DNA of 36,436 bases from an uncultured Erysipelotrichaceae bacterium (GTDB taxonomy: Bacteria > Bacillota_I > Bacilli_A > RF39 > UBA660). Of this stretch, positions 18,950 through 32,000 are shown in pieces (within the stretch, counting starts at the first letter, position 1; each line of letters starts with the position of its first letter). The notes beneath the pieces were generated by a model. That model was not told where the DNA came from. It saw nothing but the letters and a program-made list of their open reading frames with translations, and did not search any database. Position numbers and translations under genes: made by a program. The DNA lies in NCBI GenBank assembly GCA_902773675.1, contig CACYFN010000005.1:1-36436 (forward strand), given 5' to 3'.

Positions 18950-19912
18950 ATGGAAGAATTAGAAATAATACGCAAATTTCATAATGGCTCAGTAAGAGAG
19001 AATTATGTTCAAGTTATGTTAGAATTCAAAGATTATTTAATGCTATTTGGAGATAATAAATTAATGTATTACAATAATTTATTAAGCTTAGATGATAATA
19101 CACAAGAATATACAAATGTCTACTTAGAAGATGATCGAAGACTTACACTTCCTTATTCATCTATACCAGAACATATCGAACGTGTTTCATTAATAAAAAA
19201 GAATATGTTTGCAAATCAAATACTTGAATTTAATAAACCATATATAGCAGTAAGTGATGGAATAATAAATAAAATTACTACATATAAAGAAAATGATTCT
19301 ACTTATATTCATTTTTCATATCTTTCTAATAGATTTGCAATTAAAAACAAACTAATTGTAAATAGACAGCAATTAGAGAATTATTATAATACAGGTACTT
19401 TAAATAATAACGATAATAATCATTATATAAATAAATATATATTCTTAACGAGTGGAAGAATAATAAATAAACCATTGAAAAGTGAAGATGAATTAGTAGA
19501 AATTGTAAAACAACAATTAATAGAAGAAATAAAAGAATCTGATGATTTATCATTTATTGCCCAACTAAATTTATTAAAAGTAATAAATGATATGAAAGAT
19601 ATAGCTCCTTTAATTTTTGTCTTAGATTACTATATGATAAAAATGAAAGAAAACAATGAAATTGTAATAGATAATTTCATAGTAAAATATTTGGAAAAAG
19701 ATAAGTATGAAGTAATTATATATAAAATACCAGTTAATATTGAAACATTAGAATCAATTAAAGAAAGATTTGAATTATCAAAAGTAAAACAGTTAAAAGC
19801 ACCTAAAATAGATCTTAGTTTAAATCCACAAGTAACACAACAGCAATTAGAAATAGAAAAAACATTATTTAAAAGAAAAAAATCACTTGGTAGAACATTA
19901 CCAAGATTATAA
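18950..19912 (+). CDS. Unknown accessory-operon protein
   Basis: A protein of 320 residues with no family I recognise. The first half alternates short hydrophobic and aromatic strands (YLMLFGDN, KYIFLTSGR); the middle (about 180-225) is a charged helix; the C-terminus is basic and Gln-rich with KRKKSLGRTLPRL. No signal peptide or membrane helix. AGGAGG at 18938-18943 overlaps the stop of the broken upstream gene; I chose the ATG at 18950 over the adjacent one at 18947 because of its six-base spacing. It is intact, unlike its upstream neighbour, so part of the operon may still be under selection. Confidence 0.65.
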   Translation: MEELEIIRKFHNGSVRENYVQVMLEFKDYLMLFGDNKLMYYNNLLSLDDNTQEYTNVYLEDDRRLTLPYSSIPEHIERVSLIKKNMFANQILEFNKPYIAVSDGIINKITTYKENDSTYIHFSYLSNRFAIKNKLIVNRQQLENYYNTGTLNNNDNNHYINKYIFLTSGRIINKPLKSEDELVEIVKQQLIEEIKESDDLSFIAQLNLLKVINDMKDIAPLIFVLDYYMIKMKENNEIVIDNFIVKYLEKDKYEVIIYKIPVNIETLESIKERFELSKVKQLKAPKIDLSLNPQVTQQQLEIEKTLFKRKKSLGRTLPRL

Positions 19913-19929
19913 GAAAGGAAGTAATATTT

Positions 19930-20877
19930 ATGTTTAGAAAATTATTAGATGAAGCATATAATCATGATAATCCAGAAAAAACTTTTGTAGTATATGATGA
20001 ATTCTATAATCGTTACAAAATTAATGGTATATTAGAAAAAGATTATGACAAAGAAATGGAAAAGCAACGTAGAATGAGCAAAATAATAGGAGAATTAGAA
20101 GCAAGAAACAAAATAAATAAAAACTGGGAAGACATTGTTAAATATGGAGCAGATGAAGATTTCTTTGAAAATAAAGAAATGTGTTTAGAAATAAAAAATT
20201 TGATTAGAAATAAAAATATAAATTTTGGCACATATTATTATCCATCGGCTTCTTCTAATGACCAAGATTACATAGAAGCCAACCTTTACGGAATATATGA
20301 AGACGAAAATTATTATCTAATGAGAATAGTTTTTGGTTCACCTATGTCCAAAAAAAGAATCTATTTCCAACTATTTAATAGTAATGGGAATACAGTTATA
20401 TTTTTAAGTGATAATATTAAATATTTGGGACATAATTGCTTTTTTAGAGAATATAATGGAAAAACATCCTTAATAAAAAATGGTGAAGAATATATAAATC
20501 AAGATATAATAAAGAAAATTTCTACAACAAGTAATGATAATCATGCATTATTTTATGATAAAATAGGTAACCTTGGAATCATTGATCTAAATAATTCTGA
20601 ACCATATGTAGAAATATTAAAATTCATTCATCCTTTAAGTAGATTATCTGATTTATATACAGTTAATAATCAATTCCATTTTGAAATAAATAATACTAGT
20701 TATATACTTGATTCAATTGGTAACGTATTATTTAAAGGATCAAATAGTGAATATTTAGTTACACTTAAAGAAGATGGAATATACGTTACTAATAAAATAG
20801 ATAAATCCGAAAGAAAAATAGAAGAAGAAAAACCAGTTACCAAAAGAAAAAAATATAACTTATATAGAAAAAAATAA
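19930..20877 (+). CDS. Unknown accessory-operon protein with basic C-terminus
   Basis: A protein of 315 residues with no family I recognise. Residues 1-75 are charged and helical; from about 95 on there are repeated short strands with Gly/Asn turns (NYYLMRIVFG, RIYFQLFNSNGNTVIFL, NHALFYDKIGNLGIIDL, SYILDSIGNVLFKG), which suggests a beta-propeller or WG-like beta repeat. The end is strongly basic (TKRKKYNLYRKK). The upstream gene also ends in a basic tail, so the two may bind nucleic acid or membranes. AAAGGAAG lies before the ATG, 17 bases after the previous stop. Confidence 0.65.
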   Translation: MFRKLLDEAYNHDNPEKTFVVYDEFYNRYKINGILEKDYDKEMEKQRRMSKIIGELEARNKINKNWEDIVKYGADEDFFENKEMCLEIKNLIRNKNINFGTYYYPSASSNDQDYIEANLYGIYEDENYYLMRIVFGSPMSKKRIYFQLFNSNGNTVIFLSDNIKYLGHNCFFREYNGKTSLIKNGEEYINQDIIKKISTTSNDNHALFYDKIGNLGIIDLNNSEPYVEILKFIHPLSRLSDLYTVNNQFHFEINNTSYILDSIGNVLFKGSNSEYLVTLKEDGIYVTNKIDKSERKIEEEKPVTKRKKYNLYRKK

Positions 20878-20894
20878 TTAGAAAGGATAAAAAT

Positions 20895-21505
20895 ATGAAT
20901 TTAGGAAGAATATTGGCAAGAGAAATGGCGGGTAGTGGTAACATGACATTAGTTGGAGATGTTACTGGTAATGTTAATCCTTATATTGAATGGATAAAAT
21001 GATTAGAGTATGAACCAGAATTTTTAAAATTAAGAATACAAAAATTAACAAGTAAAGAAATAGAAAATCTCTCTTTAGATGAAATACAAGAAATTAAAAA
21101 TTATAAGTATCTTGAAAGAATATTAAAATTATTTAAAAGATATGGCACTAAAGAAATTTCTAAAGATGGATATATGGAAGTATATGATTACATGTCTAAT
21201 AATAAAATAGAAGATTTAATGTTAAGTAAATTAACTAAAGATGAATTAATTAGTGCTAAAGAACAAATAGAATACTATAGAAAAAAGCCACATAAAGAAT
21301 TAAGAGAAAAAGTAAGAGTCGAAAAAAAGAAGAAAACTATAAAAAATTATCAATAGTTGATTCCTATATTCTTCATATGTTATGTAAAATAGATTCATTT
21401 AGAAATTTAACTAAACTAAATAGTGAAATAGATGAACAGATTAGAAAAAATGATTGTATGAGAAATAAAAGTTTATATCATACTTTAAATCCAGATAAAA
21501 AATAA
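20895..21505 (+). pseudogene. Last accessory-operon gene, broken by TGA and a frameshift
   Basis: GAAAGGA precedes ATG at 20895. The frame stops at TGA (21000-21002) after 35 codons but stays open in the same frame to TAG at 21354. Adding one A to the A7 run at 21322-21328 (or to the A6 run at 21341) moves into a frame that continues to TAA at 21503-21505 with normal codon use. The restored product would be about 200 residues: a short Gly-containing start, then charged helices rich in Lys, Glu and Leu. No family recognised. With the nonsense in the second gene, this points to operon decay, or to recoding that has not been described. Confidence 0.55.
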
Positions 21506-21512
21506 ATGTAAC

Positions 21513-21541
21513 TTTACAAAAACAATTATTTATGTTAATAT
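21513..21541 (+). promoter_or_regulatory. Promoter of the putative antitoxin RNA
   Basis: TTTACA (21513-21518), 17 bases, TAATAT (21536-21541), with TG one base upstream of the -10. Start predicted near 21548. Confidence 0.5.
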
Positions 21542-21547
21542 GTATGT

Positions 21548-21660
21548 AGCAAGTATTCTTGCATAAAATAAAAAAGGAACACTTAATATCGCAATGTTGA
21601 GTGTTGCCGATTAAATTTCGTTTTCACCTAAATCATTGTAGTTTTAGGTGATTTTCTTTT
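21548..21660 (+). ncRNA. Putative antisense (antitoxin) RNA of a type I system
   Basis: Predicted RNA of about 110 bases. It opens with a hairpin (GCAAG/CTTGC, 21549-21562), passes antisense through the terminator and 3' leader-pairing region of the toxin mRNA, and ends at its own terminator: TCACCTAAA (21624-21632), TTTAGGTGA (21643-21651), then TTTTCTTTT. It stops right at the toxin stop codon, so it overlaps only the 3' untranslated part of the toxin message, as RatA and SR4 do in Bacillus. Promoter, hairpins and overlap are seen; the RNA itself is inferred. Confidence 0.5.
21565..21608 (-). terminator. Terminator of the putative toxin mRNA
   Basis: On the minus strand GGCAACACT (21608-21600) pairs with AGTGTTCC (21583-21576), with one bulge, and is followed by six Ts and a further T-rich stretch. 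Confidence 0.6.
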
Positions 21661-21742
21661 ATATTAAAACTATAAAAAGTAATAACAGTAAGAGGAAGAT
21701 AATAATTATTAAAGTTAAAATTAATAAATCCTTCTTAAACAT
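21659..21742 (-). CDS. 27-residue hydrophobic peptide, candidate type I toxin
   Basis: Starts MFKKDLL and then consists almost only of Leu, Ile, Phe and Val: one membrane helix with a positive N-terminus, the plan of TxpA, Fst and BsrG toxins. The ribosome site AAGGGAGG (minus strand, 21757-21750) is seven bases from the ATG and is among the strongest in the window, odd for a random 27-codon frame. Its own promoter (TTGATA-17-TATAAT) and terminator bracket it. A convergent RNA overlaps the 3' end. The mRNA's 5' end (21798-21763, minus) can pair with its 3' end (21612-21576), which would hold it inactive. No homology can be claimed; the architecture makes the case. Confidence 0.6.
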   Translation of the reverse strand: MFKKDLLILTLIIIIFLLLLLLFIVLI

Positions 21743-21802
21743 ATTATCGCCTCCCTTCATAAGAAGATTGGCAATCACCCAACTATTAAATGTTCCAAGA
21801 TT

Positions 21803-21831
21803 ATTATATCAAATACAAATATATATATCAA
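21803..21831 (-). promoter_or_regulatory. Promoter of the putative toxin gene
   Basis: On the minus strand TTGATA (21831-21826), 17 bases, TATAAT (21808-21803): one mismatch from consensus. Start predicted near 21796, exactly where the leader repeat begins. Confidence 0.7.
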
Positions 21832-21870
21832 TAGTATATATACTTTTTTAAATAAAAATAAGAAAATCAG

Positions 21871-21898
21871 TTTACTTTTAAAAATAATATGATATAAT
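21871..21898 (+). promoter_or_regulatory. rpsB promoter
   Basis: TTTACT (21871-21876), 16 bases, TATAAT (21893-21898), with TG one base upstream of the -10. Confidence 0.65.
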
Positions 21899-21904
21899 AT
21901 TAAT

Positions 21905-22005
21905 GGCTTTTTAAATTACACATCTTCAGATTAATTGTATCGGTGCCAATTGGTGGTACATTAAGGTGAAGAAGATGGAGGATATAACAAAAGGAGGAAA
22001 AAAAT
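21905..22005 (+). promoter_or_regulatory. Structured rpsB leader, likely autoregulatory
   Basis: A leader of about 100 bases before a ribosomal protein operon. CATCTTC (21921-21927) pairs with GAAGATG (21971-21977) and encloses a conserved-looking Gly/Cys-rich core with GGTGCCAATTGGTGG. Ribosomal protein S2 commonly represses its own message through such a leader; that role here is inference. AAAAGGAGG (21989-21997) lies eight bases before the ATG. Confidence 0.45.
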
Positions 22006-23070
22006 ATGGCAGTTGTGTCTATGAATTATTTATTGGAAGCTGGAGTTCATTTTGGGCATCAAACAAAAAGATGGAATCCAAAAATGGCAGAGTATATTTT
22101 TACTTCAAGAGATGATATTTATATTATCGATTTACAAAAAACCGCTAAAGCTATTGAAGAAGCTTATAAAGCAATGTATGAAATAGCTAAAAATGGTGGA
22201 AAGGTTATTTTTGTTGGTACTAGAAAACAAGCTAGTGAAGCTACAAAAGAAGAAGCATTAAGAACTAATTCTTATTATGTAAATGAAAGATGGTTAGGTG
22301 GAACGCTTACAAACTTCAAAACTATCAGAAATAGAGTTAAGAGATTAGAAGAAATCGAAAAAATGGAAGCAGATGGAACATTTGATTTACTTCCAAAGAA
22401 AGAAGTAGTTGGACTTAAAAAAGAATATGATAAACTAAATAAATTATTATGTGGTATTAGAGAAATGGATAAATTACCACAAGCTATGTTTATCGTAGAT
22501 CCAATGAAAGAAGAAATTGCTATTAGAGAAGCTAAAAAATTAAATATTCCAGTATTTGGTATAGTTGATACTAACTGTGATCCAGATATGGTAGATTATG
22601 TAATTCCAGGTAATGATGATGGAATTAGAGCAGTTAAACTAGTTATTGGTGTAATTGCAAACGCTATAGCTGAAGCCAATGGTGGTAATGTAGTTGATTA
22701 TGTAAGCGGAAAAAATGATGATGAAAAAGACATTATGAAAAGAGCAGTTGAATCTGTTAAAAGAAAAGAAGAAAAACCAAAATTCAATAACTTCAAAGAT
22801 AACAAAGATAAAAAATTTGATAAGAAAAAATCATTCAAAAAAGTAGAAAAAGCTGAAAAAAAAGAAAAAGTAGAAGCAAAAGTTGAAGAAACTAAAGCTG
22901 AAGTAAAAGAACAACCAAAAGCTAAAAAAGAAGAAAAAACTACTGTTAAAGAAAAAGCCACTGATTTATCAGATAAAACAGTAAGTGAACTTCGTGAATT
23001 AGCAAAAGAAAAAGAAATTAAAGGTTATTCAACAATGAAAAAAGCTGAATTATTAGAAGCTTTAAAATAG
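22006..23070 (+). CDS. rpsB: Ribosomal protein S2 with C-terminal Rho-N/SAP-like domain
   Basis: Small-subunit protein S2: [49 protein letters not shown] and IPGNDD are all typical. The S2 fold ends near residue 228. It is followed by a linker of about 90 residues made of Lys, Glu and Ala, and a final 35-residue unit ([22 protein letters not shown], then AELLEALK, split here only for length) resembling the Rho N-terminal/SAP helical fold. At 354 residues it is about 100 longer than usual. Confidence 0.95.
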   Translation: MAVVSMNYLLEAGVHFGHQTKRWNPKMAEYIFTSRDDIYIIDLQKTAKAIEEAYKAMYEIAKNGGKVIFVGTRKQASEATKEEALRTNSYYVNERWLGGTLTNFKTIRNRVKRLEEIEKMEADGTFDLLPKKEVVGLKKEYDKLNKLLCGIREMDKLPQAMFIVDPMKEEIAIREAKKLNIPVFGIVDTNCDPDMVDYVIPGNDDGIRAVKLVIGVIANAIAEANGGNVVDYVSGKNDDEKDIMKRAVESVKRKEEKPKFNNFKDNKDKKFDKKKSFKKVEKAEKKEKVEAKVEETKAEVKEQPKAKKEEKTTVKEKATDLSDKTVSELRELAKEKEIKGYSTMKKAELLEALK

Positions 23071-26000
23071 AACTACAAAGATGATTTTTTATAAATCATC
23101 TTTAATTTTTATATAGAAAAGGAGAAATATTTATGGTTACTGCAAGTTTAGTAAAAGAACTAAGAGAAAAAACAGGAGCAGGAATGCTTGATTGTAAAAA
23201 AGCATTAGAAGCAAATAATGGAGATATTAGTGCTTCAATTGATTGGCTAAGAGAAAAAGGAATTTCTAAAGCTGCTAAAAAAGCTGATAGAATCGCAGCT
23301 GAAGGAATAGCTGCAATCCTTACAAAGGGAAATAAAGCAGTTGTAATAGAAGTAAATTCAGAAACAGACTTTGTTGCTAAAAATGAAGAATTTACTAACA
23401 TGGTTTCAACTATATTAAATACAATTATTGATAGCGATGCTAAAACTGTAGAAGAAGTATTAGAGTTATCTTGTAAAGAAGGTACAATTAAAGATTTAAT
23501 CGTATCAAAAACTGCAACAATTGGAGAAAAATTAGATCTAAGAAGAGTAGCTGTAGAGATAAAAGAAGATAATGATACATTTGGAGAATACATCCATATG
23601 GGTGGAAGAATTGCTGTATTAATTACATTAAGTGGTGCAAATAGTGAAGTAGCTAAAGATGTAGCTATGCATGCAGCAGCAATGAGACCAAGCTATGTAA
23701 ATAAAGAAGAAGTACCATCAGAAGAACTTGAAAAAGAAAGAGAAATATTAAAAGAACAAGCTATGAACGAAGGAAAACCTGCAAATATTGCTGAAAAAAT
23801 GGTAGAAGGAAGAATTCGTAAATATTATGAAGAAATCTGTTTAGAAGAACAAGCATTTGTTAAAGATGGAGATCTTAAAGTAAAAGAATATGTATCAAAA
23901 AATGGTGGTTCAATAAAATCAATGGTTAGATATGAAGTAGGCGAAGGAATCGAAAAGAAAGAAGAAAATTTTGCTGAAGAAGTTGCTAAACAAATTAATG
24001 GATAATTAATTAAAACATTATTAATTTCATTTTAATAATGTTTTTTCTTGCAATCATATATTAAAATATGCTATAGTGTACTTGAGGTGTTAAAGATATG
24101 AAGTTAGAATTAGAACCAAATAGTAATTATGTAAAAAATGGTAAATTTGATCAATATGAAGCATTAAAAAGCGTTGGTGTTAAAGCAGCAGTTTGCTTTA
24201 AAGAAGCAGTGGATAATAAGCCAGTATCTCCACAAGATATTAGAGATAGTGAGTCTGATGCTATTTTAATTAATAGAGGAATTAATACAATATTAAGTGA
24301 TCATACAACTCCTAGTGAACATCAAACAATTAGTTTAGAACTTACAGGTATTCCAAAAATATTATGCATGATTCTAAATAATGAACATCAATATACTGCA
24401 GATGAAAGATCACTTAGATATACAGAAGTAGAACCAAATGAATATATAACTGAATTAGAAGTAAACTTATATAATAAATGGTTAAAAATATTTGAAGAAT
24501 TAATCACAAAAAAAATGTGGAATTTTTATATAAAATATAATAAAAATGAAAAGTTGGCTAAAAAAGCAATCCATAAAATTGCCCAAGAAAATGCCAGATA
24601 TATGGTAAGTGTATTTATGCCTACAACAATAACATATACAGTACCATGGATACAATTAAATAAAATAATTAGTTATATGCAAAATATTATTAATAATCCC
24701 CAAAATGAATTAGAAGAATTACTTATTCCTCATTTAAAAGAATTTATTAATCTATGCGTTGAAAAAAATGTAGTCATAACTAAAAACAGTCTAAATGAAG
24801 TAGCTAATATTAATGAAGAAGTAAAAGAAAAAATATATAAAGCCCATCCAGAAATAGAAAGCTATAAAGGGAATTATAATCCTATTTATAAAAATAATAA
24901 ATCAGTAGATTTAAGCTTATTTGCATATCGTAATAAATTCTCTGGTATAAACTCTAAAAATGAATATGGATATAATATATCTTATAATAATTATGAATCT
25001 CTAGCATGTCTTGCACAAGAACATAGACATAGAACAATAGATTGTGAGATGTTGATACCAGAATTATTTTCAGGATACGTACCAGTAATATTAGAAAGTG
25101 ACAATAATCTAAAAGAAGAATGGATAAGAGATATCCATAAAGTTCATAAATTCTATCCACAAGGGCAATTAGTAAAAGTAAATAGATCTATGTCAGTTAA
25201 AAATATGTTAAAATTTGTTGCACAAGAAAGAGCTTGTGATATGGCCCAACTTGAAATAGAAAGGGTATATACTCATGATATTATTCCTGATGTTTATCAA
25301 GGATTACTTGATAGCGATTATGAAGAATTATCCGAAATAATTAAACCTTATGTAAAAAGATTAAGATGTGGATTTCCTGGATATCATTGCCCAACACCAT
25401 GTAAACACCCTAGAATAGATAGAAAAATATAAAAAATAGTCTGTTTTATTACAGACTATTTTGTTATATAAATACTATTATTAATAATCACATCAATACA
25501 TTTATCATTTAAAATATCTTTAATATTTTCATAACTTTCTTTAGATATATTAATATTATAAATAATATTATCATTATATTTTTTATTTATTATTTCTATA
25601 TGCTTTAATATATTATCAATATATTTAACATCATCATAATTAAATGATATTTCAATATTTAATCCTTCTATTAATTCCACTATATCACATAATTTTAAAG
25701 TATCAGTAATTGAATTAGAATATGCACGAACTAATCCTCCTGCACCCAACTTTATTCCTCCAAAATATCTAATAACTATAGCTAATATATAATTTAAATT
25801 GTTATGTTTTAAAACATTTAAAATAGGAAGACCTGCAGTACCACTAGGTTCACCATCATCAACACATTTTTCTATACTATTTAAAATATAAGCATAACAA
25901 ATATGAGTTGAATCTTTATATTCACTTTTTAAATCATTAATTATTCCATTAACTTCTTTAATACTATTAATTTTATATAATTTAGTTATAAATTTTGATT

Positions 26001-29000
26001 TTTTAATTATAATAGTATTATCAATATTTTTATTAATAGAGTACATCAAATCACCAATAATATTATAATAAATTTTAAAAATAATATCAAATATTAAAAA
26101 TTGCTATTGACAAAATAGTTAAACTAATCTATAATTAAATACGTAACCGCGTTTGAGTGGGAGAAGTAATAATAAATACTGATTAGAGCGAGTTAGGTAT
26201 GGTGCAAGCTAACAATTAAGTCTATTATGAATAACACCCATTAGCAGCTAAATTGAAAAATTTATAGTAAGTTTAGACGGTAGTAACCCGTTATCGATTA
26301 CACAATTTTAATTGAAATTGGTTGAGTGGTCTTTTATAAGACAAGAATGGGTGGCACCGCGGGGTTTAAGACTCGTCCCATTAAGGACGGTGTAATATAC
26401 AATGTGCTCAATTAGCTCAGTTGGTAGAGCATTCGGCTGTTAACCGACAGGTCGTAGGTCCGAGTCCTACATTGAGCGCCATTTTATATGCCTGATTAGC
26501 TCAGCTGGTAGAGCATTCGGCTGTTAACCGACAGGTCGTAGGTCCGAGTCCTACATCAGGCGCCATTTTTTAAGTAATTACAAGTCCTTATGGATTTGTT
26601 TTTTTATACAAGGAGAGTGAAAATATGAGTAAATTTACCAAAGAATTAGTAGATGATTATGCAGACAAATTATTAATTGGTTTAACAGCCGATGAGAACC
26701 AAATGGTATTAGATGAATTTGAAATAATTGATGCAGACATTGATATCATCAACAATATTTCAAATATCAAAGATGTAGAACCAATGACTCATTGCCTAGA
26801 TGATTTTGTATATGAGTTAAGAGATGATGTTGTAGAAGAATCAATCCCAATTGATGAATTACTACAAAACTGTGATGATGTATCAGGTGATGAAATTAGA
26901 GTTCCAAAGGTGGTGGGATAATGAAATATATGAACTTAAGTATTGAAGAATTACATGAGCTATTAATTAGTGGCAAAGTAACTAGCGATGAATTAGTTAA
27001 AGAAGCATTAGAACTTTCTCATCAAGTACAAGAAAAATGTAATGCCTTTGTAACTATTTTAGATGACGCCAAGGGAACAGAAGTAAATGATAATTTACTT
27101 TCAGGTATCCCATATGGTATTAAAGATAACTATAGTACTAAAGGTATACTAAGTACTGGATCAAGTAATACTTTGAAAGATTATATTCCATTCTTTACTG
27201 CAACTGCTATAGAAAATCTAGAAAAATCTGGAGCAGTAGCAGTTAACAAAACAGTATTAGATGAATTTGGAATGGGTGGAACTGGTACCACAGGACATAC
27301 TGGAGTAGTAAAAAATCCATGGGACACTACTAGAATGTGTGCAGGATCATCTGCTGGTAGTGCGGCTGCAGTAGCAGCAGGAGTATATCCATATGCAACT
27401 GGATCAGATACAGGAGATTCAATCAGAAAACCAGCTGCATATTGTGGAATAGTAGGATATAAACCAACATATGGAATGATATCACGTTATGGATTATTTG
27501 CTTTTGCAAGTAGTTTAGATCACTGTGGAGTACTTACTCGTAGTGTAAAAGATGCTGCCATTGTTGTAGATAATATGAAAGGCATTGATAAAAATGATAT
27601 GACTAGTTGGGATTCAAGTAAAATAAATTTAACTAAATCATTAACTGGTGATGTAAAAGGAAAGAAACTATGTTATATTAAAGAAATTTGCGATGAATCA
27701 ATGTATCCAAATGCTTCTAAAGAATTAAAAGAACACTTAAAGAATTATCGAGGCGTACTTGATAAATGTAAAGAACTAGGTATGATTGTAGATGAAGTAT
27801 CTGTAGATTTAACCCTTTTAAAAGCTTTAGCTAGTGTATATGTAGTTATATCATGTGCTGAAGCAACATCAAATATGTCAAATTTAACAGGTATTGTATT
27901 TGGACCACGTGCTGAAGGAGATAATTATTATGATATGATGAAAAATTATCGTACCAAAGGATTTTCTCCTTTAATCAAAAGAAGATTTGTAATAGGTTCA
28001 TACGTATTACAAGCTGAAAACAAAGATAGATATTTCCACAATGCTCAAAGAGTAAGAAGATTATTAGTAGATACTTGGAAAAAACTATTTAAAGATTATG
28101 ATGCGGTAATCCTTCCTGTTGGATCAGGACCAGCTAAACACTTAGATGGTTCCAAAGATATTCTAGATAAAGATACTCAAATACTTGAAGAGCACTTACA
28201 AATTGGTAACTTTGGAGGATTTCCATCAATTACCATTCCAGATGGATTTATAAATGGACTTCCAGTAGGTGTAAATATAACTGGTAATTGTTATGATGAT
28301 GAAAATGTATTAAATATAGCTTATGCATTAGAATCATCAATGAATTATAAAGGTCAAATTGCAAAGGAGGTAAGTCATGAGTAAATATATTACAATGATA
28401 GGACTTGAGATGCACTGTGAAATCAGTGAAACAAAATCAAAAGTATTTTCAAGTGCTGAAAACTCATATAAAAGTACTCCAAATGTTAATGTTAGACCAA
28501 TTGATATGGGATTTCCAGGAACACTTCCAGTAGTAAATAAAGAAGCAGTAAGAATGGCTTTAATGACTAGTATGATGCTAGGATGTTCTCAACCAGAATA
28601 TATGTATTTTGAAAGAAAAAATTACTATTACCCAGATATGCCTAAAAACTTCCAAATTACTCAAGAAACTAAACCAATCCCAGTAGGTATTTATGGTAAA
28701 TTAGAATATGAATGTAATGGAGAAATGAAATCAGTTAGAATAAATAACATCCATCTAGAAGAAGATGCTGCTAGTCAAGATCATTATAGTACATATTCGA
28801 CAATTGATTATAACCGTGCTTGTGTTCCTTTACTAGAACTTGTTACAGAACCAGATTTTAGATCAGCTGATGAAGCAGTAGCTTTCCTAGAAACAATGCG
28901 CTCAATTTATCAATATGCAGGAATTAGCGAAGCAGATAGTAAAAAGGGACAAATTAGATGTGATGTTAATGTTTCAATTATGGATGCTGATAAAGATCCA

Positions 29001-32000
29001 TCTGACCCTAAAAATTGGGGAACAAAAGTAGAAATGAAAAATGTTAACTCCTTTAGTGGTGTTAGAGATGCAATCAACTATGAGATTAAAAGACAAACAG
29101 AATTAAAAGAAGATGGAACATATGATGAAATGGAACAACAAACTCGCCGTTGGGATGAGGAAACAATGTCTACTATTTACATGAGAGCAAAAGTAGATGC
29201 CATTGATTACAGATATTTTGTTGAGCCTAATATACCAAAATATAAACTTTCTAAAGAATGGTTAGAAGAAATTAGAAAATCTATACCAAGACTAGCTATG
29301 GAAAGAAAACAAGAATATATTGATAAATATGGATTAAGTAATTATGATGCTACTATTTTAGTAAAGGAAAAAGCAGTATCAGATTTTTATGAAGAAACAA
29401 TTAAATTAGGAAGTGATCCTAAAATTGCATCTAACTGGGTAACAAGTGTAATATTAGGACATATGAATAAAAATGATTTAAAAATTAGTGATTTATATAT
29501 TACTCCAACAATGTTAAATGATTTAATTAAAATGGTTAATGATGGTAAAATATCTTCAAAACAAAGTAAAGAAATATTCTATAAAGTCTTATCTGATAAA
29601 AAAGAACCAAAAGTATTAGTAGAAGAATTAGGTATGAAACAAATTGGTGATGATAATACTATTAGAGAACTAGTATGTAAAGTACTTGACGAACACTTAG
29701 ATTTAATTGAAGAACATAGAAAAGGTAGAAATGTCTTTGACTATTTTGTAGGTCAAGTTATGAAAGCAACTCGTGGTCAAGCAAATCCAAGTTTAACTGC
29801 TCAAATAATTAGAGAAGAAATTGAAAAAAGATAATTAAAGATATATTGGAGGTTTTGTAATGAATAAACCATTAAATATGAAAAAATAGATTTAAGAAAG
29901 ATAATTATTGCTCCACTTTATAAAAAAACTTTTCAAAATCAAAACTATATAGGCGTCTTTGTAGATACAGAATTAGAATATAAATATGCAAATGAATGGA
30001 TAGCAATTTATTCAGAAAAAGACTATACAGAAAATATTTTTTACAATCTATTAGATAATTTAAATATAATTAGAGACTTTGAAGATGAAATATTAGAAGA
30101 TGATTATTTAGTTAATCTAAAATTATCCAAGCCTTTAACTTATTTTCTGCACGCATCAAAATATAAATATGATATTAAGTATTTAAAATTTAAAGACTTA
30201 TTATATCTTATTGAACCAATAATAAAGTCATTAGAGTATTCTTATGAAAAAGATAAAAAAATATATGAAGATATGCAATATGATTCAAGTAGATTAATAA
30301 CCGCTCCTATTTATGTTAAAAACAAGAAATTAGATAATCATTTATTAGAAGAACATGAATATTTCGCTATTGATACAGTTCATGGCGTTCCGGTTTCATA
30401 TGGGTTTATTAATAAAGATATACCTTATATTTTAAAAAATGAAATAATAAAAAAAGAAAATAATAAATCTTTAGTAAGAAGATTATTAAAAAAATAGAAA
30501 GGATGATGTTTATGAGTAAATATCGTGATTTATACTGTGGTAAAGTAACAGAAAATGATATTGATAAAGAAATAAAACTTGCCGGTTGGGTAGCAAACAT
30601 TCGTGACCATGGTGGCGTAATATTTGTTGATCTTCGTGACGAAACAGGAGTTATTCAATTAGTAAGTAACGATGATCATATCTTTGATGGATTAACTAAA
30701 GAATCATCAGTAACAGTAAAAGGAATAGTTAGAAAAAGAAATGAAGATGACTATAACGAAAAAATTGAAACTGGAACAATCGAAGTATTAATAGATAGTA
30801 TTGAAGTACTAGGTAAAGCACCAAATGAACTTCCATTTGAAGTAAAAACTAGTACTAATGTAAATGAAGAAACAAGGCTTAAATATCGTTATCTAGATTT
30901 ACGTAATGATAAAGTACACAGTAATATTAAACTTCGTAGTGAAGTATTAAAATTCATAAGAAATAAAATGGATTCATTAGGATTTACCGAAGTACAAACT
31001 CCAATTATAACAGCTTCATCTCCAGAAGGAGCAAGAGACTTCCTAATACCATCAAGAAAATTTAAAGGAAAATTCTATGCCTTACCACAAGCCCCACAAG
31101 TATTTAAAGAATTACTAATGGTAGCTAACTTTGATAAATACTATCAAATAGCTCCATGTTTTAGAGACGAAGATTCTCGAGCTGACAGAACATTAGAATT
31201 TTATCAATTAGACTTTGAAATGGCATTTGTAGAAGAAGAAGATGTATATAAAATCGGAGAAGATATATTCCATTCAATATTTACTAAATTTAGTAATAAA
31301 AAAGTATCAGATAAACCATTTAGAAGAATATCATATAAAGAATCAATGTTAAAATATGGAACAGATAAACCAGATTTAAGAAATCCATTAGAAATAATAG
31401 ATATTAGTGAAATATTTACTGAATCAGAATTTAGACCATTTAGAGGAGTAACAGTAAGGGCAATTAAAGTAGATGATATAGCAACAAAATCAAATTCATG
31501 GTTTAATGAATTAGTTGATTATGCTAAAACTATAGGTATGCCAGGAATTGGATATATAAGTGTTATGGATGATATGTCATTCAAAGGCCCAATTGATAAA
31601 TTTTTAACAGAAGAAGATAAGAAAAACTTAATAGAAAAAGCTGATTTAAAGAAAAATAGTGTTTTATTTTTCATAGCTGATCGAAGTGAAAAATTAGCTG
31701 CTAAAAACGCTGGAATGATTAGAACAGAATTAGGAAGAAAATTAGAATTAATTGATAATAATAAATTTGAATTATGCATAATTAATGACTTCCCAATGTT
31801 TGAATATGATGAAGAAAACAGAAAATATGAATTCTGTCATAACCCATTTAGTCTTCCACACGGTGGTATAAAAGATTATGAAGATAAGAAAATTGATGAT
31901 ATCTTAGCTTACCAATATGACTTTGTATGTAATGGATATGAAATGTCAAGTGGTGCAGTTAGAAATACTGATCTTGATTCGTTAATAAAAGGATTTGAAG